From the NCBI GenBank assembly GCA_003130835.1, contig QEXX01000048.1, positions 1-64,000 of the forward strand: 64,000 bases of DNA, given 5' to 3'. This document shows, piece after piece, positions 9,424 through 18,957 of this stretch. A model generated the notes under the pieces. It did not search any database, was not told the DNA's origin, and saw only the letters and a program-made list of their open reading frames with translations. Source of the DNA: Anaerolineae bacterium. Its GTDB lineage: Bacteria; Chloroflexota; Anaerolineae; Anaerolineales; UBA4823. The number at the start of each line of letters is the position of its first letter. The stretch's first letter is position 1. Position numbers and translations under genes: made by a program.

Positions 9424-10734
9424 ATGAAATTCCAACAGACATTCCGAATCCTAGCCCTTGTATTGGTTGTGAGTATGGTTCTTGCGGCTTGCGCGCAACC
9501 TACCCAACCACCAGCTGCTCCTGAGCAACCTCAAGCTCCGGCGCAGACTGAAGCTCCAGCCGCTCCTGAGCAACCTCAAGCTCCGGCGCAAACCGAAGCC
9601 CCTGCAGAGACCGGTGGATTCCAGATCCCGGATATCCAAGAAGGGAAGTTCAATGTAGCAATGGTGCTCATCGGTCCACATGATGATGGCGGTTGGTCTC
9701 AGGCGCATTATGAAGGCTTAGTGTATGTTCAGGAGAACGTCCCCAACGTTCATACCGCATACATTGAGAACGTTCCTGAAGGCGCTGACTCAGAGCAAGT
9801 CTTCCGCAGTCTGTCGCGCAAAGGTTTTAACCTGATCTTCGGCACTTCCTTCGGGTTCATGGATCCGATGGAAACCGTTGCGAGCGAGTTCCCCGATGTT
9901 GTCTATATTCACATTAGTGGCTTTAAGTCCAACCAAACCAACTTTGGGAATTTGTTTGGCGCGATGGAAAACATGAAATACCTAGCGGGGATGATCGCTG
10001 GGGCGCGAGCAAAGTTGGATGGGAATCCAAAATTGGGTTACATGGCGACCTTCCCAATTCCAGAAGAATTGCGCCTGGGGAATGCCATCGCCTTAGGCAT
10101 GCGCAAGACGTGCCCGGAGTGCACTATGGATGTGCGCTGGATCAATACCTGGCATGATCCTGTCATCGAAAAAGAAGCTGCAGCTTCCTTGTTTGATGCA
10201 GGGTCTCAGGTGGTCTTCACCGGCGCGGATACCCCAGCTGTTGCGGATGTTGCCCAAGAAAAGGGTAAATGGGGTGTAACCTATGACTGGGTTGGTTCTT
10301 GCAGAGTTGAGCGTTGCCTAACTGCTCCCTACTGGAATTGGGGCCCGGTTTATGCCAAGATTACGCAAGGTGTCATTGACGGTACCTATAAACCCGGCTG
10401 GGATTACTTCGATGCGGATAGCGGTGGCCTCGGGCTATATGGCTTTATGGAAGGCCAAGAACTTACGCCGGGTATGAAGGACTTACCGGAGGAGGTGATC
10501 ACGATGGTGCGTGATCTGCTCTCCAAGATGTTGGCGGGTGAGTTTACACGCTTCGATGTCTTTTCCGGCCCGATCAAAGATAACCAAGGCAACATTATCG
10601 TTCCAGAAGGCGAGAAATTGCAGCAATCCGATCTGGATCAGTTCCCGCCTGGGGCACCTGGTTTGGAGTGCAAGTACTGCATGTATTGGTGGGCGGAAGG
10701 CATCACTGCTGAATTACCCTCCTTAGGTCAATAA
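9424..10734 (+). CDS. BMP-family ABC transporter substrate-binding lipoprotein (nucleoside type)
   Basis: Lipobox VLAACAQ; FNVAMVLIGPHDDGGWSQAHYEGL typical of BMP/Med family; RBS aggag before ATG 9424; followed by matching ATPase and permeases. Confidence 0.88.
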   Translation: MKFQQTFRILALVLVVSMVLAACAQPTQPPAAPEQPQAPAQTEAPAAPEQPQAPAQTEAPAETGGFQIPDIQEGKFNVAMVLIGPHDDGGWSQAHYEGLVYVQENVPNVHTAYIENVPEGADSEQVFRSLSRKGFNLIFGTSFGFMDPMETVASEFPDVVYIHISGFKSNQTNFGNLFGAMENMKYLAGMIAGARAKLDGNPKLGYMATFPIPEELRLGNAIALGMRKTCPECTMDVRWINTWHDPVIEKEAAASLFDAGSQVVFTGADTPAVADVAQEKGKWGVTYDWVGSCRVERCLTAPYWNWGPVYAKITQGVIDGTYKPGWDYFDADSGGLGLYGFMEGQELTPGMKDLPEEVITMVRDLLSKMLAGEFTRFDVFSGPIKDNQGNIIVPEGEKLQQSDLDQFPPGAPGLECKYCMYWWAEGITAELPSLGQ

Positions 10735-10742
10735 GATGTAGA

Positions 10743-10778
10743 GGGGCCAGACTCGTAGGGGTTCTGGCCCCTTTTTTA
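10743..10778 (+). terminator. Rho-independent terminator between substrate-binding protein and ATPase genes
   Basis: ggggccaga-N11-tctggcccc followed by tttttt. Confidence 0.85.
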
Positions 10779-10812
10779 CCTACTTTCTTAATCGTTCAAC
10801 GCGGAATCATTT

Positions 10813-12378
10813 ATGGACGGACGACAAGAATTCGAGAGCCATTCGTCTGAACCACCTGTGGTGGTTGAAATGCGCGGTATTATCAAACGCTTTCCAGGCG
10901 TTTTAGCCAACGATCACGTAGATTTCAAACTTTATCAAGGCGAAATTCACGCATTGCTGGGAGAAAATGGGGCTGGTAAAAGTACATTAATGAATATTTT
11001 AGCTGGGTTATACCGTCCGGACGCGGGAGAGATTTATGTAAAGGGGAAATTGGTTCATTTCTCATCCCCACGCGATGCGATCAAGGCTGGGATTGGCATG
11101 ATCCATCAGCATTTCATGTTGGTTCCTTCGCAGACGGTAACAGAAAACATATTATTAGGTTTGGATCAGCCGCGTTTTATTCTTCGATTATCTGAATATC
11201 ACCAGAAGATTGCCGAGTTTGCTGAGCGGTTTGGATTAAAGATCGATCCAAAAGCAAAAATTTGGCAGCTTTCCGTGGGTGAACAACAACGAGTCGAAAT
11301 TTTGAAAATGCTTTATCGCGGTGCCGACATCCTCATTATGGACGAACCAACGGCTGTCTTGGCCCCTCAAGAAATTGAAGCATTGTTTATTACCCTGCGT
11401 AAAATGGTTTCGGAAGGGAAATCAATCATTTTCATCAGCCATAAGCTTCACGAGGTGATGGAAATCGCAGATCGAGTCTCAGTGCTCAGTAAAGGGAAGG
11501 TGACCGCTTCTGGCGTTCCGGCAAAGGGCATTACTCGTCAGGAACTTGCTCGCTTGATGGTCGGACGAGAGGTTCTATTTCGCCTAGATAAAAAAGAACA
11601 AGCGCCAGGGGATGTCGTTTTACAGGTTGAAGATCTGCACGCCGAGAATGATAAAGGCTTACCTGCTTTACGCGGGGTGTCCCTAACGGTTCGCGCCGGA
11701 GAGATTGTTGGGTTAGCTGGCGTTGCCGGAAATGGTCAACGGGAATTGGCTCAGGTGATTACTGGGCTACGCAAGTGCACAAAAGGGAAAATCCTACTCA
11801 ATGGTGAAGATATTACCAATCAACCGGTTAGCTATAGCATCCAGCGTGGCCTTGGGCATATTCCGGAAGACCGCACACACGTCGGGACTTCACCAAACTT
11901 AAGCATCACGGATAATGTCATCATGAAGAAATATCGCCAGCCGCCGATTGCGCGTGGAATGGTTATCGATATGAATCAGGCTTCTCAATTCGCCCAGCAA
12001 TTGGTGGCTACCTACGATATTATGGTGCCGACCATCCGTACTCCCGCCCGTCTGTTATCCGGCGGCAATTTGCAAAAGGTCATTCTAGCGCGGGAGATCT
12101 CTGGCAATCCTAGGCTATTGGTTGCTGTTCAACCCACCCGAGGGCTGGATGTTGGCGCTATCGAAGGGATTCAGAGATTATTATTAACCCAACGGGAAGC
12201 TGGTGCAGCCATTCTCTTGATTTCCGAGGAACTGGAAGAATTGATCTCTCTGAGCGATCGGATCTATGTGATCTACGAAGGAAAAATTATGGGGGAGGTC
12301 ACCGATGGAAACATTGAAGTCATTGGATTGATGATGACCGGCACACCAATGGAACAAATCCGCCAAGGAGTCCAATAA
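10813..12378 (+). CDS. ABC transporter ATP-binding protein, double-ATPase simple-sugar/nucleoside type
   Basis: Walker A GENGAGKSTLMNILAG; signature LSVGEQQRVEILK and second copy LLSGGNLQKVILAREI. Confidence 0.93.
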   Translation: MDGRQEFESHSSEPPVVVEMRGIIKRFPGVLANDHVDFKLYQGEIHALLGENGAGKSTLMNILAGLYRPDAGEIYVKGKLVHFSSPRDAIKAGIGMIHQHFMLVPSQTVTENILLGLDQPRFILRLSEYHQKIAEFAERFGLKIDPKAKIWQLSVGEQQRVEILKMLYRGADILIMDEPTAVLAPQEIEALFITLRKMVSEGKSIIFISHKLHEVMEIADRVSVLSKGKVTASGVPAKGITRQELARLMVGREVLFRLDKKEQAPGDVVLQVEDLHAENDKGLPALRGVSLTVRAGEIVGLAGVAGNGQRELAQVITGLRKCTKGKILLNGEDITNQPVSYSIQRGLGHIPEDRTHVGTSPNLSITDNVIMKKYRQPPIARGMVIDMNQASQFAQQLVATYDIMVPTIRTPARLLSGGNLQKVILAREISGNPRLLVAVQPTRGLDVGAIEGIQRLLLTQREAGAAILLISEELEELISLSDRIYVIYEGKIMGEVTDGNIEVIGLMMTGTPMEQIRQGVQ

Positions 12379-12379
12379 G

Positions 12380-13501
12380 ATGAACAGCGAGATAGCAAAG
12401 TCGACCTCTCGTTCTTTTCCTTATCGAATCGTCATTGAGCAACGGCTAAAGGAACCCTCGCGAACATATTCCCTCCTGATTTCAGTGCTTGCTATTGTTG
12501 TAGCACTTTTTATTGGCGGTTTTGTGATTGCACAAGCAGGAGGCGATCCGATCCGTTCCTACCGACATATTGCCAAAGCGTCTTTTGGGAATATTGGCGT
12601 GTTTTCAGATACATTGGTCAAGGCAACCCCTTTGATCCTTGTTGGGTTAGCCTGTGCGGTTGCCTTTCGGTCGCGTTTGTGGAACATCGGCGCAGAGGGC
12701 CAGTTTTTTGTCGGCGCGTTTGGCGCCAGCGCCATTGTCCTCACTCCTATTCTTCCTCCAGATACCTCGCCGTGGATTTTCATCCCGGTGATGATGGTAG
12801 CGGGAATCTTGATGGGTGCTTTTTGGGGATTGATCCCCGGATTTCTCAAAGCGAAATATAACGTCAACGAAATCATCTCGACGTTGATGATGAACTACAT
12901 AGCCGTAGCTTGGAATAACTTTTTTATCTATGCTGTTTGGAGCGAAAGCGGCTTCCAAATGAGTCCTATGTTCACCAAAAATGCTTGGTTACCACGCTTG
13001 ACCGATTATTCTAAAGTCGTACCGGCTTTTCGGGGTTTGACAACTCACTTGGGCTTATTATTTGGGATTCTGGCTGCTGTTCTGATTTGGTTTATCCTTT
13101 ATCGCAGCCGCTGGGGATATGAAATTCGCTTGATCGGTGATAATCCCCAGGCAGCCCGCTATGCAGGCCTCAATATTACGCGCAATACCATCTTGGTGAT
13201 GATGCTTTCTGGTGGATTAGCAGGGCTAGCGGGAATGTCAGAAATCACTGGAGTTGTGCATCGCTTACAAGGAGCGATCTCACCCGGTTATGGCTTTACC
13301 GGGATCATTGTGGCGTGGTTGTCTAAGCTGAATCCGTTTGCAGTCATCTTGGTTTCGATCCTGTTTGGGGCATTGATCCTTGCTGGGCGTGAGATTCAGC
13401 CGTCGGGGATTCCCAAGATGATCCAAGGCGTGATTTTGGTTTGCTTAATTGCCAGTGATTTCTTCCTTCGCTATCAAATTCGCATTGTCCGCCGCGAGTA
13501 G
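12380..13501 (+). CDS. ABC transporter permease (nucleoside, YufP-like)
   Basis: Polytopic; LWNIGAEGQFFVGAFGAS and ANVNEIISTLMMNYIA-type motifs. Confidence 0.88.
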   Translation: MNSEIAKSTSRSFPYRIVIEQRLKEPSRTYSLLISVLAIVVALFIGGFVIAQAGGDPIRSYRHIAKASFGNIGVFSDTLVKATPLILVGLACAVAFRSRLWNIGAEGQFFVGAFGASAIVLTPILPPDTSPWIFIPVMMVAGILMGAFWGLIPGFLKAKYNVNEIISTLMMNYIAVAWNNFFIYAVWSESGFQMSPMFTKNAWLPRLTDYSKVVPAFRGLTTHLGLLFGILAAVLIWFILYRSRWGYEIRLIGDNPQAARYAGLNITRNTILVMMLSGGLAGLAGMSEITGVVHRLQGAISPGYGFTGIIVAWLSKLNPFAVILVSILFGALILAGREIQPSGIPKMIQGVILVCLIASDFFLRYQIRIVRRE

Positions 13502-13509
13502 GAGGTTGC

Positions 13510-14478
13510 ATGGATCCAATCATTATTTTACAAGCTGGTGTAGCGAGCGGGACGGTATTGTTGTTTGCAACAATCGGTGAAATCTTTGCTGAACGATCGG
13601 GGGTTTTGAACTTGGGGGTGGAAGGGATGATGCTGCTCGGAGCAATGAGCGCCTTCAGCATCACGGTCAAAACCGGTAATCCTTGGTTAGGTTTATTGGT
13701 TGCGATGCTTGCAGGCGGATTAATCAGCCAGATTCATGCCTTCATTAGCATCCATCTCCAAGCTGATCAGGTCGTGAGCGGTTTGGCATTAGGATTTTTA
13801 GCTACCGGTATCAGCTTGGTTTTGGGAGAAGGTTTAAGCAAAGCAGGTACGGTTTCCCTTATGCCGAGTTTCTCTATCCCGGTCTTATCTCAAATTCCTA
13901 TCGTTGGACCAATTTTCTTCACTCGCCATAGTGTGCTAACGTATTTTGGTTACTTGTTGATTCCGGCTGCTTGGTATTATATTAACCACACCCGCCCAGG
14001 GATGAATTTACGTGCGATTGGTGAATTTCCGGCTGCAGCGGATACATTGGGGATTAATATTTATCGCTTGCGGTATTTTTATGTCTTCCTTGGCGGCGTG
14101 ATGGCCGGCTTAGCAGGAGCGACCATTAGTCTTGCTATCGCTCCTGGTTGGTTCAGTGAAATGACCACAGCCGGGCAAGGGTGGATCGCAGTTGGTTTGG
14201 TCATCTTTGCCCAATGGGACCCGATTCGAGCAGCTTTTGGGTCGTACACCTTTGGCGCTTTGAGACGGTTGATTTTGGATATTCAAGGTCCGACCACTAT
14301 TCTCGGCCTCCGTAATCCGTTTTATTACAACCCGTATTGGGGCTTCTTTTTGCAGATGTTACCTTATGCATTCACGATCATTGTCCTAGTGATTGGTTCG
14401 CGGGAAGCGATACGGAAACGCCTTGGGGCACCCGCGGCTTTAGGTACCCCTTATATCCGTGGTGAGCGTGGTTTATAA
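13510..14478 (+). CDS. ABC transporter permease (nucleoside, YufQ-like)
   Basis: FAERSGVLNLGVEGMMLLGAM motif; polytopic. Confidence 0.88.
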   Translation: MDPIIILQAGVASGTVLLFATIGEIFAERSGVLNLGVEGMMLLGAMSAFSITVKTGNPWLGLLVAMLAGGLISQIHAFISIHLQADQVVSGLALGFLATGISLVLGEGLSKAGTVSLMPSFSIPVLSQIPIVGPIFFTRHSVLTYFGYLLIPAAWYYINHTRPGMNLRAIGEFPAAADTLGINIYRLRYFYVFLGGVMAGLAGATISLAIAPGWFSEMTTAGQGWIAVGLVIFAQWDPIRAAFGSYTFGALRRLILDIQGPTTILGLRNPFYYNPYWGFFLQMLPYAFTIIVLVIGSREAIRKRLGAPAALGTPYIRGERGL

Positions 14479-14498
14479 CATCGACTTGGAGTTAACGC

Positions 14499-15752
14499 AT
14501 GGATAAATTTCTTGGTTATCGTTGCTCTCTCTGTCAGTGCGAATATGCCCCAACCCAGGTGCAATATACCTGTCCTGCGGATGGCGGTAACTTGGATGTG
14601 GTTTTGGATATTGAGCATATTCGGCGCTTTGTATCGCCTGAGGTCATCTTTAATCAGTCCGAAGCCTCGATCTGGCGTTATTTACCCCTACTACCGGTGG
14701 ATGAGCCGGGTTTTGAGGGGACACCGTTTCGGCGAGTCGGCTGGACGCCGGTCTTTGAGTCAGCGCGCTTGGCGCGTCCATTGGGATTGAGCACGCTCTG
14801 GGTCAAAGACGAAAGCCGTAATCCAACGGCGTCGTTCAAAGATCGCGCGAGCGCGGTCGTTGTGGCGCGGGCGAGGGAAATCCAAGCCGAGGTGGTTGTT
14901 ACCGCTTCGACCGGCAACGCCGGAGCAGCCCTAGCCGGCATGGCGGCGGCTGTAGGACACCAAGCAGTCATTTTTGCCCCGAAAACCGCTCCGGCGGCGA
15001 AAGTCGCCCAATTGTTGGTGTTCGGCGCTCAAGTGATTTTAGTGGATGGCAATTATGATAGTGCCTTCGATTTGACCATCCAAGCGGCGCAGGAGTTTGG
15101 CTGGTATTGTCGCAATACAGGCTACAATCCCTTTACCGCTGAAGGAAAGAAAACGGCTGCCTTTGAAATTTGGGAGTGGTGGGAGAAAACCCGTCGACAA
15201 CGCCCAGACCTAAAGCGTTTGAATGTTTTTGTCTCTGTTGGGGATGGGAACATCATCTCCGGCATCCACAAGGGATTTAAGGATTTACTGGCTTTGGGCT
15301 GGCTTGATCAAATGCCGCGCATTTTTGGTGTCCAATCCACCGGTTCCGCCGCGATCTACAACGCCTTTCAAGCCGGCAACGAACAAATCATTCCGGTAGC
15401 TGCCAATACCCTTGCCGACTCTATTTCCGTGGATTTACCCCGTGACGGTGTGCGCGCGGTGCGAGCTGCCCGAGAGAGCGGTGGCTGTTATCTAGCGGTT
15501 GAAGATGAGCAGATTCTTCAAGCCATCGCTGCCTTAGGGCAGGCGGGCATTTTTGCAGAGCCAGCCGGGGCGACCTCTTTTGCTGGCTTGGTGCAAGCTG
15601 TACAACGAGGATTCATCAACCAAGAGGATGCTGTGCTGGTGCTGAACACCGGCAGCGGTTTAAAAGATGTCAAAGCCGCCATGCAAGCGGTGAGTGAAGC
15701 CCCCATCATTGAGCCGAGTCTGCAAGCCCTAAAGAAACATCTCTCTCAGTAA
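14499..15752 (+). CDS. thrC: Threonine synthase-like PLP (fold type II) enzyme
   Basis: N-terminal Cys-rich ribbon YRCSLCQCEY...YTCPADGG; KDESRNPTASFKDRA (PLP lysine), STGNAGAALAG. Confidence 0.85.
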   Translation: MDKFLGYRCSLCQCEYAPTQVQYTCPADGGNLDVVLDIEHIRRFVSPEVIFNQSEASIWRYLPLLPVDEPGFEGTPFRRVGWTPVFESARLARPLGLSTLWVKDESRNPTASFKDRASAVVVARAREIQAEVVVTASTGNAGAALAGMAAAVGHQAVIFAPKTAPAAKVAQLLVFGAQVILVDGNYDSAFDLTIQAAQEFGWYCRNTGYNPFTAEGKKTAAFEIWEWWEKTRRQRPDLKRLNVFVSVGDGNIISGIHKGFKDLLALGWLDQMPRIFGVQSTGSAAIYNAFQAGNEQIIPVAANTLADSISVDLPRDGVRAVRAARESGGCYLAVEDEQILQAIAALGQAGIFAEPAGATSFAGLVQAVQRGFINQEDAVLVLNTGSGLKDVKAAMQAVSEAPIIEPSLQALKKHLSQ

Positions 15753-15759
15753 TTGCTAG

Positions 15760-16746
15760 ATGGACGCCAATCCAGAAATATCGGTGATCGCACCGGTGTT
15801 TAATGAGTTTGAATCGCTGCCGGAGTTCTATCGCAGGGTGCGGCAAGTCTTAGATGGACTTGCCCTGACGTGGGAGTTGCTCTTGGTCGATGATGGTTCG
15901 ACGGATGGTTCGACTGACCTTATCCGTCAATTTGCCAAAGAAGACCCGCGGGTGCGAGCCTTGATCTTTGCCCGCAATTTTGGTCATCAACTAGCTGTCA
16001 CGGCTGGGCTTGATCACTGTCGCGGCAAGGCCGCCATTATTATCGACTCTGACCTGCAAGACCCGCCCGAAGTGATGGCAGACTTAATCGCCAAATGGCG
16101 CGAAGGCTATGAAGTCGTGTATGCCATGCGCGCCGAGCGGGAAGGTGAGACTTGGTTCAAGCTCTTTACAGCTTCGTTGTTTTATCGCTTGATCTACCGC
16201 ATCACAGATGTCAAAATTCCCTTGGATACTGGCGATTTTCGCCTGCTTGACCGTCAAGTTGTGGATGTCCTCAAAACGATGCGGGAAAGACACCGCTTTT
16301 TGCGTGGCATGTCTGTATGGGTTGGTTTTCGCCAAACGGGTGTTCCTTATCGGCGGGCTGCCCGTTTTGCCGGACAGACCAAATATCCCTTGCGCAAAAT
16401 GATTAAGTTTGCCAGCGATGCCATCACAAGCTTTTCGTATTTACCTTTGCAATTGGCGACCTATTTAGGCTTTGCGGCAGCTCTGCTCAGTATCTTAGCT
16501 ATCCCAATTGTGATCATCTTGCGCCAATCGGGGATGCAAGCGTTTTTGGGCCAAGCGACCACGTTGATCGCTGTCCTTTTCCTAGGAGGCGTACAACTCA
16601 TCTCGCTGGGCATCCTCGGCGAATATATTGGGCGTTTATACGATGAAGCCAAAGGCCGCCCATTATATATTCTGAGGCAAGAACCTAACCAAAATCCCAT
16701 GAGTGAGGCAATTGGAGAGCAAGAGCAAGAGACAAATCCTGTGTAG
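15760..16746 (+). CDS. Family 2 glycosyltransferase (DPM1/GtrB-like) with two C-terminal TM helices
   Basis: SVIAPVFNEFESLPEFYRRV, LVDDGSTDGST, IIIDSDLQDPPEVM; C-terminal hydrophobic helices. Confidence 0.9.
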   Translation: MDANPEISVIAPVFNEFESLPEFYRRVRQVLDGLALTWELLLVDDGSTDGSTDLIRQFAKEDPRVRALIFARNFGHQLAVTAGLDHCRGKAAIIIDSDLQDPPEVMADLIAKWREGYEVVYAMRAEREGETWFKLFTASLFYRLIYRITDVKIPLDTGDFRLLDRQVVDVLKTMRERHRFLRGMSVWVGFRQTGVPYRRAARFAGQTKYPLRKMIKFASDAITSFSYLPLQLATYLGFAAALLSILAIPIVIILRQSGMQAFLGQATTLIAVLFLGGVQLISLGILGEYIGRLYDEAKGRPLYILRQEPNQNPMSEAIGEQEQETNPV

Positions 16747-16787
16747 CTCTCATGAAATTTAGAACTTTTCGTAAGAAGGAGAAAATT

Positions 16788-18254
16788 ATGGCAAAGATTG
16801 ACTTAACGGTTATTCCAGAACGACGGAAACGGGCGGTGCAACGTGTGCGTGAGCGGAATATCATTATTCCCACCTTCGCGCAAATGAAGGACCCAAATCT
16901 CATCCCCGACAAAATTAAGAATGAATTGAAATCGATTGGATTATGGGACTTGAACCCCCGCAATCTCTTTCGCATCACTTGGAAGAATGAACCGGTGGAG
17001 AGCGGTGGGGGATTTGGTCGGGTCAATTATATGGAGTTGCCTTCTTCCTTGACCGGCGTGCCGGCGCGCATTATCGTTTTGGTCGGTAAATGGTTCCCGA
17101 CCGGCGCGCATAAGGTGGGGGCAGCCTTTGGTTGTCTGGTGCCGCGCTTGGTTACCGGTCAGTTTGACCCAACCACCCAAAAAGCCGTGTGGCCCTCGAC
17201 TGGAAACTACTGTCGCGGTGGGGCGTATGACTCTGCTCTGCTCGCTTGCGAATCGATTGCCATCCTTCCCGAAGGGATGAGCCGCGAACGGTTTGAATGG
17301 CTATCTAAGATCGCTGGTGAGGTGATCGCTACGCCCGGCAGCGAATCTAATGTCAAGGAAATCTTCGATAAATGTTGGGAACTGCGCCGCTCTGGTCAAG
17401 ATTTGATGATCTTCAACCAGTTTGATGAGTTTGGGAATTACCTGTGGCACTATGAAGTGACCGGCCATGCGATGGAAGAAGTGCTCAAGGAAACCATGCG
17501 TCCCAACGACACCTACCGCGGCATGGTCTCGGCGACCGGTTCGGCTGGTACAATTGCCAGCGGTGACTACATGAAACAACTCTTCCCAGACAGCAAGATT
17601 TGTGCTAGCGAAGCCTTGCAGTGCCCGACACTGTTGGAAAATGGATTCGGTGCTCACCGCATCGAGGGCATTGGCGATAAACACGTGCCGTGGATTCATA
17701 ATGTGAAAAATACCGATCTGGTTGTCGCCATTGACGACAATGCAGTGGTCAACTTGGCGCGCCTCTTCAATGAGCCGGCTGGACGTGCCTATTTGGTGAA
17801 GAAGGGCGTTCCGGAAGCCGTTGTTGAGAAATTGGATTTGCTTGGCTTCTCTGGGATCTCTAATGTCCTTTCGGCGATCAAGATGGCAAAGTACTACGAA
17901 CTCGGCGACAAGGATATCGTGTTGACCGTCTTAACCGACTCGATGCAGTTATACGGCAGCCGTCTTAAAGAAATGCACGAGGAATTCGGTGAGTATACGG
18001 AAACCGATGCAGCCGCGCATTTTGCTCAATATTTGCACGGTCAAACGACCGATCATCTGCTGGAACTGCGCTATGTCGATCGCCGCCGCGTGCACAATCT
18101 CAAATACTTTACCTGGGTTGAGCAACAGGGCAAGACCTATGAGGAAATCCTCGAACAATGGTACCAACCCAACTATTGGACGGATGTCCAAAAACAGGTT
18201 GAAGAGATTGACGCTCTAATCGAGGAGTTCAACCGCGATGTCGGGTTGGTCTAG
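16788..18254 (+). CDS. PLP-dependent fold-type II lyase-like protein
   Basis: WFPTGAHKVGAAFGCLVPRLV (candidate PLP Lys), WPSTGNYCRGGAYDSALLA, SATGSAGTIASGDYMK; RBS aagaaggag before ATG 16788. Confidence 0.8.
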   Translation: MAKIDLTVIPERRKRAVQRVRERNIIIPTFAQMKDPNLIPDKIKNELKSIGLWDLNPRNLFRITWKNEPVESGGGFGRVNYMELPSSLTGVPARIIVLVGKWFPTGAHKVGAAFGCLVPRLVTGQFDPTTQKAVWPSTGNYCRGGAYDSALLACESIAILPEGMSRERFEWLSKIAGEVIATPGSESNVKEIFDKCWELRRSGQDLMIFNQFDEFGNYLWHYEVTGHAMEEVLKETMRPNDTYRGMVSATGSAGTIASGDYMKQLFPDSKICASEALQCPTLLENGFGAHRIEGIGDKHVPWIHNVKNTDLVVAIDDNAVVNLARLFNEPAGRAYLVKKGVPEAVVEKLDLLGFSGISNVLSAIKMAKYYELGDKDIVLTVLTDSMQLYGSRLKEMHEEFGEYTETDAAAHFAQYLHGQTTDHLLELRYVDRRRVHNLKYFTWVEQQGKTYEEILEQWYQPNYWTDVQKQVEEIDALIEEFNRDVGLV

Positions 18255-18284
18255 GTAGTCATCCTAACGATGTTACCCTTTATC

Positions 18285-18320
18285 TACCGTAGAGACGTTG
18301 CCAGCAACGTCTCTACGGTA
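18285..18320. repeat. Near-perfect 36-bp palindrome (possible dispersed palindromic element or terminator)
   Basis: TACCGTAGAGACGTTGC-CA-GCAACGTCTCTACGGTA, 17-bp arms, followed by ttttagg. Confidence 0.85.
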
Positions 18321-18357
18321 TTTTAGGAGGCAATCCATCTTCGAGTATAATAAACCT

Positions 18358-18948
18358 ATGCTCGACCCCAATGCCCTGATCTTGGTGGCTATTCTTAAAG
18401 CGCCGCGCGACTTAGAAATTGCCCGATTATTTGGCTGGTATCGCATTCCAGTACGTTCAGCACCAAAAATTGTGTCGGTAGATTATTTGGCATTTTATCA
18501 GGCTGCTGCCTTTGGGGAATTGAAGTGGCGCATTGAATACTTGGCGGAAATTCGGGGAGTGGAATTAACCACCCGTGCCGAGCTGCTGCAAAATGAACCC
18601 AATCATCCCTTTGCCCAGCAAGCCTATTACAAGATTCAAATCGGTGCGCTGATCGCACTGCCAAAACCGCTGCCAACCGGGCGATGGAAGCGCATCACCT
18701 TCTTCTACACGACCGGTGAGTATCTGAATCAGGCGCAGACAATTGACGACCTAATCTTGGCTGAGACAGATCGGGCAGGGTTGTGGCGGGCACTTCGCGA
18801 GCGCCAAACCCAGTTTGAGGCTCCCAAGGGGTCAGCCGAATGCGAAGCTGATCTACCCCCAGAGCTCTTGGCTGCGGTTTTGGGAATTGCAGGCGCTTGG
18901 AAGATTCATCATAAACATTGGTCGCTCGAAAGAGAAGTAAACAAGTGA
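18358..18948 (+). CDS. Hypothetical protein
   Basis: ORF MLDPNALILVAILKAPRDLEIARLFGWYRIPVRSAPKIVSVDYLAFYQ between PLP enzyme and hydantoinase genes. Confidence 0.7.
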   Translation: MLDPNALILVAILKAPRDLEIARLFGWYRIPVRSAPKIVSVDYLAFYQAAAFGELKWRIEYLAEIRGVELTTRAELLQNEPNHPFAQQAYYKIQIGALIALPKPLPTGRWKRITFFYTTGEYLNQAQTIDDLILAETDRAGLWRALRERQTQFEAPKGSAECEADLPPELLAAVLGIAGAWKIHHKHWSLEREVNK

Positions 18949-18957
18949 GGTAAGTTT

